A stretch of DNA of 64,000 bases from Clostridia bacterium (lineage in GTDB: Bacteria > Bacillota > Clostridia > Oscillospirales > CAG-272), in NCBI GenBank assembly GCA_017455905.1, contig JAFTLQ010000002.1, positions 1 through 64,000 on the forward strand. Direction: 5' to 3'. The number at the start of each line of letters is the position of its first letter. Positions within the stretch are counted from its first letter, which is position 1. Shown in pieces: positions 26,628 to 36,129 of this stretch. The notes under the pieces were generated by a model. That model saw nothing but the letters and a program-made list of their open reading frames with translations, was not told the origin of the DNA and did not search any database. Made by a program: the position numbers and the translations under genes.

Positions 26628-27539
26628 ATGACGGATATTATCATCATCGGCGGCGGCCCTGCGGGGCTGACCGCCGCCCTGTATGCGCGTCGGGCAAACA
26701 AGGACGTGCTGCTTCTTGAAAAAGAGACCTTCGGCGGTCAGATCACCTATTCGCCCAAGGTGGAAAACATTCCCGGCTTTTGCGAGGTAACGGGCAATGA
26801 ATTTGCCGAAAAGCTCGTCGAGCAGGTGCTTGCCCAGGGGGCAGAGGTCGATTCCTGTGAGGTGCTCGGTATCGAGGATCGCGGAACGTACAAGACAGTC
26901 CGCACCGACAGCGGCTCCTACGATGCCAAGGCCGTTATCGTTGCTACGGGTGCGCGCCACCGCACGCTCGGTCTTGAAGGCGAGGAAGCCTATATCGGAG
27001 CGGGTGTTTCCTTTTGCGCTGTTTGCGACGGAGCCTTTTACACGGGTAAGCGTGTAGGCGTCGTCGGCGGCGGAAACTCCGCCTTGCAGGAGGCGCTGAT
27101 GCTCAGCGATCTTGCCTCGCACGTTACCGTCATTCAGAACCTTGACGTGCTGACGGGAGAGGAAAAGCTTGCCGAGGCGCTGCGTTCTAAGGGCAACGTT
27201 GACATCCTCACGGGAACGGTCGTGCGCGCCTATCGCGGAGAAGGCGAGCTGAGCGGCGTCGTACTGGAGCACGTTGCTGACGGTGTCACGAGTGAGCTTT
27301 TGCTTGACGGCTTGTTCGTCGCTGTCGGCCTTGTCCCGCAGAACGAGCCGTTTGCCTCCGTCCTGACGCTGGACGAGCGCGGATATGCCGTCGCAGGCGA
27401 GGACACCTTGACAAAAACGCCCGGCATCTTCGTTGCAGGCGACTGCCGTACCAAGCGTATACGCCAGGTCGCTACAGCCGCCTCTGACGGTGCGATCGCA
27501 GCACTTGCTGCTTGCTCCTATGTTGACGATCTTCGCTGA
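26628..27539 (+). CDS. trxB: Thioredoxin reductase (NAD(P)H-flavin)
   Basis: Flavoprotein that reduces thioredoxin-type disulfides. 303 residues with the FAD loop IIIGGGPAGLTAALYA, the redox disulfide CAVCDG, the nucleotide loop VGVVGGGNSALQEAL and the C-terminal FAD block GIFVAGDCRTKRIRQVATA. It begins ten bases after nrdD, in the same transcript. By context its partner is probably the thioredoxin-like tail of NrdD. Confidence 0.93.
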   Translation: MTDIIIIGGGPAGLTAALYARRANKDVLLLEKETFGGQITYSPKVENIPGFCEVTGNEFAEKLVEQVLAQGAEVDSCEVLGIEDRGTYKTVRTDSGSYDAKAVIVATGARHRTLGLEGEEAYIGAGVSFCAVCDGAFYTGKRVGVVGGGNSALQEALMLSDLASHVTVIQNLDVLTGEEKLAEALRSKGNVDILTGTVVRAYRGEGELSGVVLEHVADGVTSELLLDGLFVAVGLVPQNEPFASVLTLDERGYAVAGEDTLTKTPGIFVAGDCRTKRIRQVATAASDGAIAALAACSYVDDLR

Positions 27540-27550
27540 CATGATATAAT

Positions 27551-27600
27551 AAAAACGCTGTTTTTGCACACATTTGTGCGCAAAAACAGCGTTTTTATTT
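27551..27600. terminator. Bidirectional terminator after trxB
   Basis: AAAAACGCTGTTTTTGC (27551-27567) pairs with 27580-27596, with T-runs on both strands, between convergent trxB and the ylmH-like gene. Confidence 0.92.
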
Positions 27601-27625
27601 TCCCGTTTATCAAAAAACAGACATA

Positions 27626-28387
27626 TTAAACATAAACGTCAACCAAAATATTGAACTTTCCTTTGCACGTTTGCGATTGCGGGCCGCGGTAGATAAAGCG
27701 GCCGTAGCCGCGTACCGAAACCGTTTCGTCGGGCTTTGGCTCGCGTGAGGGGCTTTCGCACTGTCGTCCGCCGACGAACACCAACCCGCGGTGGAACAGA
27801 GCCTGTGCATCGGCACGGGACAAATGATAGACCTTGGCGATCACGGCGTCCAGCCGTTCGCCCGCTGCCTGCAGCAGATGTGGCTCGGTGCGGAACAGCG
27901 CTCCCTCGGGCAGGTCATCGGTCAGCTCTACGCGCAGATCGGTATGTCGTACGCGTGTCAGCTGGTCAAGCACGTACGGGGCAATCTTGTCCTGCACGAA
28001 GATATAGATGCCCTCCTCGCGTACTACGATGTCGCCAAGCGTCTCGCGCTCGATGCCAAGATGCATCAGGGCACCAAGGACGTCGCGGTGCGTCAGCGCC
28101 TCTGCGAATTTGGGAGCCACGGGTGTGGCCTTCAAGCATTGGATAGGGAAGGGCTCCTCGTAGCCAAGATCCTCGGGATCGCCGAAGCGCAGCATGATGC
28201 GCTCACATCCGACGACGCCGCCAAAGGCCTGGACAGGTGTGCGTATCTCTTGCTTGACAAGACGGTAAAAAACGTCCTGCTCGGCGGCGCCGAGGAAGGG
28301 AGAGAAGGTATAGATCGACGAGCGCTCGGCTCGCAGGGCGAGCTCAGTTAATCGCTTTTGGGTGCGTATCAGGTTGTCGCTTTGCAT
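27626..28387 (-). CDS. YlmH-like S4-domain RNA-binding protein
   Basis: 253 residues. The N-terminal part has the YlmH-type block HRDVLGALMHLGIERETLGD. The C-terminal S4 domain (about 180-250) reads RLDAVIAKVYHLSRADAQAL with GLVFVGGR and DETVSVRGYGRF. Bacillus YlmH rescues stalled ribosomes and is linked to division; in that species it lies in the sepF-ylmG region, unlike here. The start overlaps the parvulin stop by one base (TAATG). Confidence 0.88.
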   Translation of the reverse strand: MQSDNLIRTQKRLTELALRAERSSIYTFSPFLGAAEQDVFYRLVKQEIRTPVQAFGGVVGCERIMLRFGDPEDLGYEEPFPIQCLKATPVAPKFAEALTHRDVLGALMHLGIERETLGDIVVREEGIYIFVQDKIAPYVLDQLTRVRHTDLRVELTDDLPEGALFRTEPHLLQAAGERLDAVIAKVYHLSRADAQALFHRGLVFVGGRQCESPSREPKPDETVSVRGYGRFIYRGPQSQTCKGKFNILVDVYV

Positions 28388-29133
28388 TACAGAATGTCGA
28401 CGGGGTAGACGATCTTGAGCTGATTGACACGGCTCTCATACGCCTTGTTCTGCTTTTCGCGCAGCAGCTGCTCGTGGATCGCGTCCTTCACGTCCTCGAA
28501 GGACAGAGGCGTCGCATCCTGACGGCTGTTCAGACGAATGAGGTGGTAACCGAACTGCGTTTTTACAGGCTCGGCGGTGATCTCGCCGACCGTCATGGAA
28601 AAGACGGCGTTATCAAACTCGGGCACCATCTGACCGCGCATGAATTCGCCGAGCGAGCCGCCCTGCTCCTTGGAGGGACAGGTGGAATATTCCTTGGCCG
28701 CTTCCTCAAAGGTCATGCTGTGATTGGCAATTTTTTCGTAGATTTCTAATGCTTTTTCTTTGCTTTCTACCAAAATATGCGAGGCATTGACGGTTTCCTG
28801 GCCACGGAACTTGTCGGGGTTTTCATCATAGTACGCGCGGATCTCCGCGTCATTGACCGCCAGCGAGCCGATAACCTTTTCGATGGCGTAGTTCGTCAGC
28901 AGATTTTCCTTGACGCGGCGCAGACGGTCGCGAAACTCAGCCTCACCCTCGATAAGATTGCGCTGGGCATCGAGGAGGAAAAGCTTGGAGTTGATGAGCT
29001 GACCGAGGATCATCGTGCGTCCCTGCGGATTGTCGTACGCGGCACCCCGCTGGCCGAGCTCGGCGAGGAAGGCCGAAACGTCGGCTTCCGTGATCGGCTG
29101 TCCGCCGACGGTGGCTAAAATTCTGTTTTCCAT
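28387..29133 (-). CDS. Parvulin-type peptidyl-prolyl isomerase, apparently cytoplasmic
   Basis: Accelerates proline isomerisation during folding. 248 residues from the ATG at 29133 (GGAGAT upstream). A SurA-N-like helical region (about 1-115) precedes a rotamase domain (VNASHILVESKEKALEIY through GEITAEPVKTQFGYHLIRL). No signal peptide or lipobox is present, unlike PrsA, so it probably acts inside the cell. The next gene is coupled to it. Confidence 0.88.
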   Translation of the reverse strand: MENRILATVGGQPITEADVSAFLAELGQRGAAYDNPQGRTMILGQLINSKLFLLDAQRNLIEGEAEFRDRLRRVKENLLTNYAIEKVIGSLAVNDAEIRAYYDENPDKFRGQETVNASHILVESKEKALEIYEKIANHSMTFEEAAKEYSTCPSKEQGGSLGEFMRGQMVPEFDNAVFSMTVGEITAEPVKTQFGYHLIRLNSRQDATPLSFEDVKDAIHEQLLREKQNKAYESRVNQLKIVYPVDIL

Positions 29134-29440
29134 GTGTATCTCCTTGTTATGTTTATTTTTTTGCATTATGATTATGTTTCTGCTCAGTATGTTTGGTATC
29201 GGTCGTTTTCTTGTAGACCTTGCGACTCTTTTTGGTCTTACGACCTTTGCGCTTCGCGCCCTTTATGAGCTTTGCGGTCTTTGTCGCCTAGCGACTCGTA
29301 TGAGCTTCATGACCTCAACGGGTGTTGCGGCCAAGGATCGGTAGGCGGTCGTCGGCGCCGTTTTTGCCGACGGAGCGCGGGACACTTTGACGTACAAAGG
29401 ACGGTATGCGTTTATATAAGATTGCTTGTGTGCTTTCGGC
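29134..29440. other. Intergenic stretch with a degenerate Lys/Arg-rich frame
   Basis: No intact gene is seen. On the minus strand a frame of about 43 codons ending near 29155 reads as a Lys/Arg-rich tail (KGAKRKGRKTKKSRKVYKK) but has no start codon and is cut by an upstream TAG. It may be the remnant of a small basic protein. Short imperfect repeats around GCGACT and TATGAGCTT occur here. Confidence 0.4.
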
Positions 29441-30802
29441 TCAGGCACGCAGCCCCTTGGGATAGTGGTTCTTGACCCTATGCCCGCTGCGCTTGCCTCC
29501 GCCAATGGTGACGCCCTCGTAGCGCACGGCGCAAAAGCCGTCGTCACCCACGTCGGCGATCTCCTCGCCACGAAGATAGGCCGCGATGCGCTCGTCGCCG
29601 TCGTGCAGCTCCACGGAGCGTCGGAAGGCATGGCCGAGGGCAGAGAAGAGCTGGTGATGGGGCAGCACCCTCTCACCGCGCACCTCACCGACCAATACGC
29701 CGGCAGAAAAGACGGCGCGCGGGGGGACGGCGATGCCGCGCGGGCAAAGGACGGGCCGGTCTCCGACGATACGAAGCTCCAAGGATGCGGGGCGATCGAT
29801 GTGCTCTTTCAAGAAGCTTTCTATGCAAGCCTTTTGCGTCTTCTGACACGGAAAAGAGGCATCTTTGTAAAGCATTGTTGACAAATTCGCGCCATCCGTG
29901 CGCTGAAGTACGGCAAAAAATTGTCCTTCGCCGGGGGCGATGTGCGGATAAAATCGGCGGCAAAAATCCACCTGCTGTATGTGCTTGTACGGCAGATCAA
30001 GCCCCGGTTTTGTGTAAGGAAGCACGCGCGGATGCGGTGCGACCAATGTATAATCGGGATGGCGGTCGAGGAAGGCGTCGATGCACAGCTCGTTCTCCTC
30101 GGGCGAGAACGTGCAGGTCGAATACAGGATACGTCCGCCGGGGCGTACCATGGTGGCCGCGTGATCGAGAATGACAGCCTGACGCTCGGCGCACCGAGCG
30201 ACCCCCTCCTCACTCCACTCGGTCAAGGCCTGCTCGTTCTTGCGGAACATGCCCTCGCCCGAGCACGGGGCGTCAACGATCGCCAGGTCAAAATAGCCGT
30301 CGTACAGGCTGCAAAGCGTACCCGTGTCGAGATTTGTCACCATCGTACGCAGCATGCCTAAGCGTTCGACGTTGGATACCACCGTCTTTGCGCGGGAGGG
30401 GTGTATCTCGTTGGCTAACAGAAAGCCGTCCTCTCCGAGGGCGCGCTGTGCCTGCGAGGATTTTCCGCCGGGGGCGGCACACAGGTCGACGATGCGGGCA
30501 TCGGGCGCAATATCCACCGCTGCCACCGCCGCCATGGCGCCGGGATCCTGCACGTAGATCGCGCCCGCGTGATGTGCCGGCGTGTGGCCGATGCCCTCGC
30601 CGACAAAGTAGAAGCCGTCGGCCTCGTAGGGGACGGGGGTGGGGGCAAAGTCTGACAGAAGGGCGTCCGGGGAGAGCGAGCGTCCCTTGCTTGTTCGGCG
30701 CATGGCGCGCACGGGCTCTTGCTCGGTCAGCGCTTCGATCAGCGGTGCAAAGTCCTCTCCGAGCAGAGGACGCATACGTTTGAGAAATCCGTCGGGCAGC
30801 AT
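29441..30802 (-). CDS. RsmF/NOP2-family rRNA cytosine-C5 methyltransferase
   Basis: Methylates a cytosine in 16S rRNA. 453 residues: an N-terminal region with the SAM domain from about 100 to 300 (VDLCAAPGGKSSQAQ, LANEIHPSRAKTVVSNVERLG), catalytic Cys in VDAPCSGEGMFRK and a second Cys in YSTCTFSPEENE. A C-terminal RNA-binding extension follows (GRSLSPDALL is N-terminal; RVLPHHQLFSALG is C-terminal), typical of the YebU/RsmF form in Bacillota. The ATG at 30802 follows AAAGGAG. Confidence 0.9.
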   Translation of the reverse strand: MLPDGFLKRMRPLLGEDFAPLIEALTEQEPVRAMRRTSKGRSLSPDALLSDFAPTPVPYEADGFYFVGEGIGHTPAHHAGAIYVQDPGAMAAVAAVDIAPDARIVDLCAAPGGKSSQAQRALGEDGFLLANEIHPSRAKTVVSNVERLGMLRTMVTNLDTGTLCSLYDGYFDLAIVDAPCSGEGMFRKNEQALTEWSEEGVARCAERQAVILDHAATMVRPGGRILYSTCTFSPEENELCIDAFLDRHPDYTLVAPHPRVLPYTKPGLDLPYKHIQQVDFCRRFYPHIAPGEGQFFAVLQRTDGANLSTMLYKDASFPCQKTQKACIESFLKEHIDRPASLELRIVGDRPVLCPRGIAVPPRAVFSAGVLVGEVRGERVLPHHQLFSALGHAFRRSVELHDGDERIAAYLRGEEIADVGDDGFCAVRYEGVTIGGGKRSGHRVKNHYPKGLRA

Positions 30803-30838
30803 AGGCTCTCCTTTCACGGTGGTTGGTAAGACGCTCTC

Positions 30839-30867
30839 ATTGTAGCACAGACGGCGGCGTTTGTCAA
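30839..30867 (-). promoter_or_regulatory. Promoter of the rRNA methyltransferase gene
   Basis: Minus strand TTGACA (30862-30867), 17 bases, TACAAT (30839-30844). Confidence 0.8.
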
Positions 30868-30962
30868 CGCTCTTTTCGTTCGTTTCCTTATTACATTACG
30901 CGTGTGCTGCGGTGCGCTTGTTCGTTTGCGAAAAAGCACAATTAAACAAATATGCATGCAAA

Positions 30963-30980
30963 TATGCATAAAAATGCATG
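30963..30980 (+). promoter_or_regulatory. Upstream ARG box
   Basis: TATGCATAAAAATGCATG matches the ArgR/AhrC operator consensus TNTGNATWWWWATNCANA at 17 of 18 positions. It lies about 110 bp upstream of the argG promoter, as auxiliary operators often do. Further ATGCAT repeats precede it (30949-30962). Confidence 0.8.
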
Positions 30981-31069
30981 ACTTTGTGCAAATTATCGCA
31001 CAAAAAACCAACGGAAAACCGTTCATTTTATATTTAAAGTCACGAAATGCAACAAATTTCACAAAACCT

Positions 31070-31087
31070 ATTGAATATTTATTCAAG
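31070..31087 (+). promoter_or_regulatory. ARG box overlapping the argG promoter
   Basis: ATTGAATATTTATTCAAG contains the perfect palindrome TTGAAT-ATTT-ATTCAA and matches the ARG box at 16 of 18 positions. Its left half is the -35 box itself, so a bound arginine repressor would block RNA polymerase directly. Confidence 0.85.
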
Positions 31088-31099
31088 ATGTGCTACAAT
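31071..31099 (+). promoter_or_regulatory. Promoter of the arginine operon
   Basis: TTGAAT (31071-31076), 17 bases, TACAAT (31094-31099), 40 bases before the argG start. Confidence 0.8.
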
Positions 31100-31138
31100 G
31101 TTGTATCATTTGAAAAACCAGTGTTCGGAGGACACCAT

Positions 31139-32368
31139 ATGGATAAGAAATCTATTAAAAAAGTCGTTCTTGCATATTCGGGAGGCTTGGATACCTCGAT
31201 CATCATTCCGTGGCTTAAGGAAAACTACAACAACTGCGAGGTCATTGCCGTATCCGGTAACGTCGGCCAGGCCGATGAGCTGGAGGGCCTGGAGGAAAAG
31301 GCGCTGAAAACGGGCGCATCCAAGCTATACGTAGAAGACCTGACCGAGGAGTTTGTGAACGATTACATTATTCCCACCGTCAAGGCGGGCGCGCTGTACG
31401 AGGACTATATGCTCGGCACGTCCTTTGCCCGTCCCGTGATCGCGAAGCGTATTGTTGAGATCGCCAAGGCCGAGGGCGCGGATGCCATCTGCCACGGCTG
31501 CACCGGTAAGGGTAACGATCAAGTTCGCTTTGAGTTGACGATCAAGGCGTTTGCTCCCGATATGCCCATCATCGCTCCCTGGCGCGAGTGGGAAATCAAG
31601 TCGCGTGAGGAGGAGATCGCGTACGCCGAGGCGCACAATGTTCCTCTGAAGATCAACCGCGAGACCAACTATTCCAAGGACAAGAACCTGTGGCACCTCT
31701 CTCACGAGGGAATGGATCTGGAGGATGCCGGTAACGAGCCGCTGTATGACAAGCCCGGCTTCCTTGAGATGGGCGTGTCGCCCATACAGGCGCCCGACAC
31801 ACCTACGTATATCACGCTGGATTTTGAAAAGGGCATTCCCACGGCGCTGGACGGCGTGGTCATGAGTGCCAAGGAGATCATCCTCGCGCTTAACAAGCTC
31901 GGCGGCGACAACGGTATCGGCCTTCTCGATATCATCGAAAACCGTCTGGTCGGCATGAAGTGCCGCGGCGTGTATGAAACACCCGGTGGAGCCATCCTTT
32001 ACGCAGCACACAACTATCTGGAAACGTTGACGCTCGATAAGATGACCGCACACAAGAAGCAGGAGCTGGCGATCACCTTCGCCGACCTCGTTTACAACGG
32101 TCAGTGGTTCACGCCTCTGCGTGAGGCGCTTTCGGCCTTTGTTGACAAGACGCAGGAGCATGTCACCGGTAAGGTGCGCCTCAAGCTGTATAAGGGCAAT
32201 ATCATCAAGGCCGGCGTATGGAGCGACTACGCGCTCTACTCCGAGGAGCTGGCGACCTTCGGCGAGGATAACGTCTACAATCAGGCAGATTCCGCCGGTT
32301 TTATCAACCTGTTCGGCCTTCCCATCAAGGTGCAGGCGCAGGTCAACGCAAAACATAACAAGCCGTAA
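31139..32368 (+). CDS. argG: Argininosuccinate synthase
   Basis: Joins citrulline and aspartate using ATP. 409 residues. The ATP loop [15 protein letters not shown] is near the N-terminus, followed by [15 protein letters not shown] and NLWHLSHEG. The ATG at 31139 follows GGAGG. Frames further upstream into the leader are not family sequence. First gene of an ArgR-controlled operon with argH, an amino-acid ABC transporter and argF. Confidence 0.97.
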   Translation: MDKKSIKKVVLAYSGGLDTSIIIPWLKENYNNCEVIAVSGNVGQADELEGLEEKALKTGASKLYVEDLTEEFVNDYIIPTVKAGALYEDYMLGTSFARPVIAKRIVEIAKAEGADAICHGCTGKGNDQVRFELTIKAFAPDMPIIAPWREWEIKSREEEIAYAEAHNVPLKINRETNYSKDKNLWHLSHEGMDLEDAGNEPLYDKPGFLEMGVSPIQAPDTPTYITLDFEKGIPTALDGVVMSAKEIILALNKLGGDNGIGLLDIIENRLVGMKCRGVYETPGGAILYAAHNYLETLTLDKMTAHKKQELAITFADLVYNGQWFTPLREALSAFVDKTQEHVTGKVRLKLYKGNIIKAGVWSDYALYSEELATFGEDNVYNQADSAGFINLFGLPIKVQAQVNAKHNKP

Positions 32369-32393
32369 GCTTGTGTCATTGTAAGGGTGTACT

Positions 32394-33794
32394 ATGAGTT
32401 CACAGAAAATGTGGGCAGGAAGGACCGCCGGCGCAACGAGCCGCATGGCGGATGACTTCAACTCGTCCATTCACATCGATGCACGGATGTACCGTGAGGA
32501 CATCCGCGGCTCAATGGCTCACGCCGCCATGCTCGCCGAGCAGGGGATCCTGACGGCCGAGGATGCGGATACCATCATCGAGGCACTGGAGGGCATTCTC
32601 CGCGATATCGACAGCGGCGTGCTCACCATTGATCCCGAGGCAGAGGATATCCACATGTTCGTGGAGGCCACGCTCACCGAGCGGATCGGCGATGCGGGAA
32701 AAAAGCTTCATACCGCAAGAAGCCGCAACGACCAGGTGGCCGTGGATACACGGATGTATGCACGCGAACGTATAAAAGAAATAAAGGAGAAGATCGTCGA
32801 GCTTCTGGAGGCGCTTTTATTTGTAGCCGAGGCACACAAGACATCGATCCTACCGGGCTACACGCACCTGCAACGGGCGCAACCGGTGACCTTTGGTCAT
32901 CATCTGTTGGCCTACGCACAGATGTTTATGCGCGACTACGACCGACTGACCGATGCGGCCGTGAGGATGAACGTTTCTCCCCTTGGCGCGTGCGCGCTTG
33001 CCGGTACGACCTATCCCATATCCCGTGCGGCGACGGCCGCCGCCCTCGGCTTTGACGGATACGCACAAAACAGTATGGATGCCGTGTCCGACCGTGATTT
33101 CTGCGTGGAGCTGCTGTCTGCGTGCTCCCTCATCATGATGCACCTATCGCGCCTGTCCGAGGAGATCATTCTGTGGTCGAGCTGGGAATTTGCCTTTGTC
33201 GAGCTTGACGATGCGTACACGACGGGCTCGTCGATCATGCCGCAGAAGAAGAACTCCGATATGGCCGAGCTCGTCCGCGGAAAAACGGGACGCGTGTACG
33301 GCGATCTCATGGGAACGCTGACCATGCTCAAGGGGCTGCCTCTTGCCTACAACAAGGATATGCAGGAGGATAAGGAATCTCTCTTTGACGGCATCGATAC
33401 CGTACTTCGATGTCTGGAGATCATGGCACCCATGGTGCGTACGATGAAGGTCAAGACCGACAACATGTACGCGGCGGCACAGCGGGGCTTCATCAACGCG
33501 ACGGATCTGGCCGATTACCTGACCAAGCGCGGCGTGTCCTTCCGCACCGCCTATAAGTTGGTCGGAGAGATCGTATCGTACTGTATCCGAGAGGGATACG
33601 TGCTGGATACGCTTCCGCTTGAGGACTACAAAACATACTCGGAGCTCTTTGCTCCCGATCTCTACGAGGAGATCTCACTGGAAGCCTGTGTGGAAAAGAG
33701 GATCTCCGATGGATCCACGGGCTTTGCATCGGTGGATGCACAAATAGATACCTTAAAAAAATACATAAATGACAAGAAAGGGTTACAAAAATGA
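32394..33794 (+). CDS. argH: Argininosuccinate lyase
   Basis: Cleaves argininosuccinate to arginine and fumarate. 466 residues with the fumarase/aspartase superfamily signature GSSIMPQKKNSDMAELVRGK (about residue 280) and the catalytic His region GYTHLQRAQPVTFGHHLLA. It starts 25 bases after argG and overlaps the next gene by four bases (ATGA). The overlap with a transporter gene implies the transporter belongs to the arginine regulon. Confidence 0.97.
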   Translation: MSSQKMWAGRTAGATSRMADDFNSSIHIDARMYREDIRGSMAHAAMLAEQGILTAEDADTIIEALEGILRDIDSGVLTIDPEAEDIHMFVEATLTERIGDAGKKLHTARSRNDQVAVDTRMYARERIKEIKEKIVELLEALLFVAEAHKTSILPGYTHLQRAQPVTFGHHLLAYAQMFMRDYDRLTDAAVRMNVSPLGACALAGTTYPISRAATAAALGFDGYAQNSMDAVSDRDFCVELLSACSLIMMHLSRLSEEIILWSSWEFAFVELDDAYTTGSSIMPQKKNSDMAELVRGKTGRVYGDLMGTLTMLKGLPLAYNKDMQEDKESLFDGIDTVLRCLEIMAPMVRTMKVKTDNMYAAAQRGFINATDLADYLTKRGVSFRTAYKLVGEIVSYCIREGYVLDTLPLEDYKTYSELFAPDLYEEISLEACVEKRISDGSTGFASVDAQIDTLKKYINDKKGLQK

Positions 33795-34564
33795 AAAAAC
33801 TGATTTGTGTTTTGCTTTGCATGGTCATGGCGCTTTGCGCACTTACCTCTTGCGGCGCGAAGGGAAAGACGCTTGCCGAGGTGCAGGAGGCGGGTAAGCT
33901 TGTCGTAGCTACCAGCCCCGATTTCCCTCCCTTTGAGAATTTGGAGGGCGGCAAGGTCGTTGGTATTGAGGTCGAGCTCATGGAGATGATCTGTGAGGAG
34001 CTCGGCGTGGAATTTGTGATCGAGCAGATCAACTTCGAAGCAGTTCTGACCGGTGTTCAGACCGGCAAGTACGATTGCGGAATGTCCGGTATTTCCGTCA
34101 CGCCCAAGCGTGAAAAGAGTGTCCTGTTCACGGATGCCTATTGCCTTGCCGCACAGTGCATCGTCGTTCGCGCCGACAGCACCATTGCCTCTAAGGCCGA
34201 TCTTGAGGGCAAGACGATCTCCGTTCAGACAGGTACAACAGCCGCCGAGTTCTGCACGTCGGAGGGCTATACGCTTAAACAGTTTGAAGCCAACCAGGAT
34301 GCGAAGCTCGCACTTACCCAGGGCAAGGTGGACGCATGGGTCGTGGACGATCTGACGGCTGCCGAATATTGCAAGGGCGATGCTTCGGTGAAGATCCTGA
34401 ACGAAAACATGACCACTGAGCCGTATGCCTTTGCTTTTGCTTTCGGCTCCGAGGACCTTGTTGCGGAGATCAACACGATCCTTGCCAAACTCATGTCTGA
34501 CGGTACGGTCGCGTCGCTTTTTGAGAAGTACGACGCACCCTATACCGCTCCCACCAACAACTGA
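33791..34564 (+). CDS. Amino-acid ABC transporter substrate-binding lipoprotein (arginine likely)
   Basis: Extracellular solute-binding protein, family 3. 257 residues. The signal peptide ends in lipobox LTSC. Binding-site blocks: LVVATSPDFPPFENL, GIEVELMEMICEELG, GMSGISVTPKREKSVLFTDAY and ISVQTGTTAAEF. The family covers arginine, glutamine and cystine binders; arginine or a precursor is inferred from overlap with argH and control by ARG boxes. It is followed by a hairpin, so it may be made in excess over the permease. Confidence 0.88.
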   Translation: MKKLICVLLCMVMALCALTSCGAKGKTLAEVQEAGKLVVATSPDFPPFENLEGGKVVGIEVELMEMICEELGVEFVIEQINFEAVLTGVQTGKYDCGMSGISVTPKREKSVLFTDAYCLAAQCIVVRADSTIASKADLEGKTISVQTGTTAAEFCTSEGYTLKQFEANQDAKLALTQGKVDAWVVDDLTAAEYCKGDASVKILNENMTTEPYAFAFAFGSEDLVAEINTILAKLMSDGTVASLFEKYDAPYTAPTNN

Positions 34565-34572
34565 AACTGAAT

Positions 34573-34621
34573 AAAAGCACGCGGGGTGCCGCATGAGGCA
34601 GCACCCCATGCTTTTGTTTTT
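34573..34621 (+). terminator. Intra-operon terminator or attenuator
   Basis: AAAAGCAcgcGGGGTGC with GCACCCCaTGCTTTT followed by GTTTTTG. It lies between binding-protein and permease genes, the usual place for a partial terminator that keeps the binding protein more abundant. Confidence 0.75.
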
Positions 34622-34634
34622 GAAAGGAAACTGT

Positions 34635-35321
34635 ATGTCTTGGTTTGAACGCTTGCGCGAGACCTTTATTGTGGACGGCAATTACAAACTGCTCTTTGAG
34701 GGCCTTGGCAATACGTTGCTGATTACTCTGGCCGCTCTCGCGATCGGCGTGGTGATCGGTGCTGCGATCGCGGTGCTGAAATACTATGCCGAGGGTAACC
34801 CCAAGCTCCGTCTCGTCAACTGGATCTGCGATACGTATACCACGGTCATTCGCGGAATTCCCGTGACGGTGCTTCTTTTGATTTTTTATTTTGTTATCAT
34901 CGTATCCGATAACGACGGTATTGTAACGGCGATCATCGCCTTTGGTATCAACTCGGGCGCCTATATGGCGGAGCTTATCCGTAGTGGCATCAACGCCGTG
35001 GACAGAGGACAAATGGAGGCTGCGCGTTCTCTTGGTATGTCCAAGTGGCAGGCGATGCGTACGATCATTTTTCCACAGGCAGTAAAGAATATCCTTCCTG
35101 CCATAGGTAACGAGTGTATCGCTTTGCTCAAGGAGACCTCTGTCGCAGGCTATGTTACGGTCGTGGATCTTACCCGTGCGGCCAACCTGATCCGTACCAA
35201 TACGGGCGATGCGATCAATCCCCTGGTCCTGCTTGCGCTCATTTATCTTGCCTTGGTGATCCTGATGACCAAGCTGCTATCAATTCTGGAAAAGAGGTTG
35301 CAGAAGAGTGGAAAGCACTAA
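34635..35321 (+). CDS. Amino-acid ABC transporter permease
   Basis: Membrane channel of the importer. 228 residues, about five helices, with the HisM/GlnP permease signature [25 protein letters not shown] cut here as [14 protein letters not shown] and [12 protein letters not shown]. The ATG at 34635 has GAAAGGA upstream. A longer frame from 34593 runs through the attenuator and is not used. It overlaps the ATPase start by 14 bases. A single permease gene suggests a homodimer. Confidence 0.92.
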   Translation: MSWFERLRETFIVDGNYKLLFEGLGNTLLITLAALAIGVVIGAAIAVLKYYAEGNPKLRLVNWICDTYTTVIRGIPVTVLLLIFYFVIIVSDNDGIVTAIIAFGINSGAYMAELIRSGINAVDRGQMEAARSLGMSKWQAMRTIIFPQAVKNILPAIGNECIALLKETSVAGYVTVVDLTRAANLIRTNTGDAINPLVLLALIYLALVILMTKLLSILEKRLQKSGKH

Positions 35322-36045
35322 TATTATCAAGGTCAAGGACCTTTGTAAAAACTTTGACGATCAAAGTGTTCTTCGCGGCATCAGCGTCGATATCCGAAAG
35401 GGAGACGTGCTGTGTATCATCGGTGCGTCCGGCTCGGGAAAATCTACCTTTTTGCGTTGCTTGAACCTTTTGGAAAAGCCGGATTCGGGAAGCATTTTGT
35501 TTGAAAATGAAGATCTCATGAGCAAAAATGTAAATCTTGATTTGCATAGACAGCGCATGGGTATGGTGTTTCAGCAGTTCAATCTGTTCCCACATCTGAC
35601 CATTATGAAGAACCTTACCTTAGCCCCCATGATGCTCAAGCATGTGCCGCGTGATGAGGCCGAGGCAAAGGCCTTGAAGCTGCTGGAGCGCGTGGGTCTG
35701 GCCGATCGTGCAGGCGACTATCCCGATCAGCTTTCGGGCGGACAGAAGCAGCGTGTGGCCATTGTGCGTGCGCTTTGCATGGAGCCCGACGTCATGCTCT
35801 TTGACGAGCCGACCTCCGCTCTTGACCCGGAGATGGTCGGAGAGGTCCTTGACGTTATGAAGGAGCTGGCACACGAGGGCATGACCATGGTCGTCGTGAC
35901 GCATGAAATGAATTTTGCGCGCGAGGTAGCGAACCGCGTGATCTTTTTGGATGAGGGTGTGATCGCGGAGGAGGGATCTCCCGCAGAGATCTTTGATGCA
36001 CCGCGCTCCGAGCGCTTGCAGAGCTTTCTGTCAAAGGTTTTGTAA
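35308..36045 (+). CDS. Amino-acid ABC transporter ATP-binding protein
   Basis: ATPase of the polar-amino-acid family. 245 residues with Walker [17 protein letters not shown], the Q-loop [11 protein letters not shown], signature [15 protein letters not shown], Walker [19 protein letters not shown] and the switch VTHEMNFAR. The start is a GTG inside the permease end, giving coupling. Together with the two preceding genes it completes one importer in the arginine operon. Confidence 0.94.
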   Translation: MESTNIIKVKDLCKNFDDQSVLRGISVDIRKGDVLCIIGASGSGKSTFLRCLNLLEKPDSGSILFENEDLMSKNVNLDLHRQRMGMVFQQFNLFPHLTIMKNLTLAPMMLKHVPRDEAEAKALKLLERVGLADRAGDYPDQLSGGQKQRVAIVRALCMEPDVMLFDEPTSALDPEMVGEVLDVMKELAHEGMTMVVVTHEMNFAREVANRVIFLDEGVIAEEGSPAEIFDAPRSERLQSFLSKVL

Positions 36046-36129
36046 GGATAGTTTGCGGCGTTTCTCGCTGCAGCCATCGACGGGATCCGTTCGGTCGTGG
36101 CACTTGCATAAGGAAGAAAGGAACGAGCT

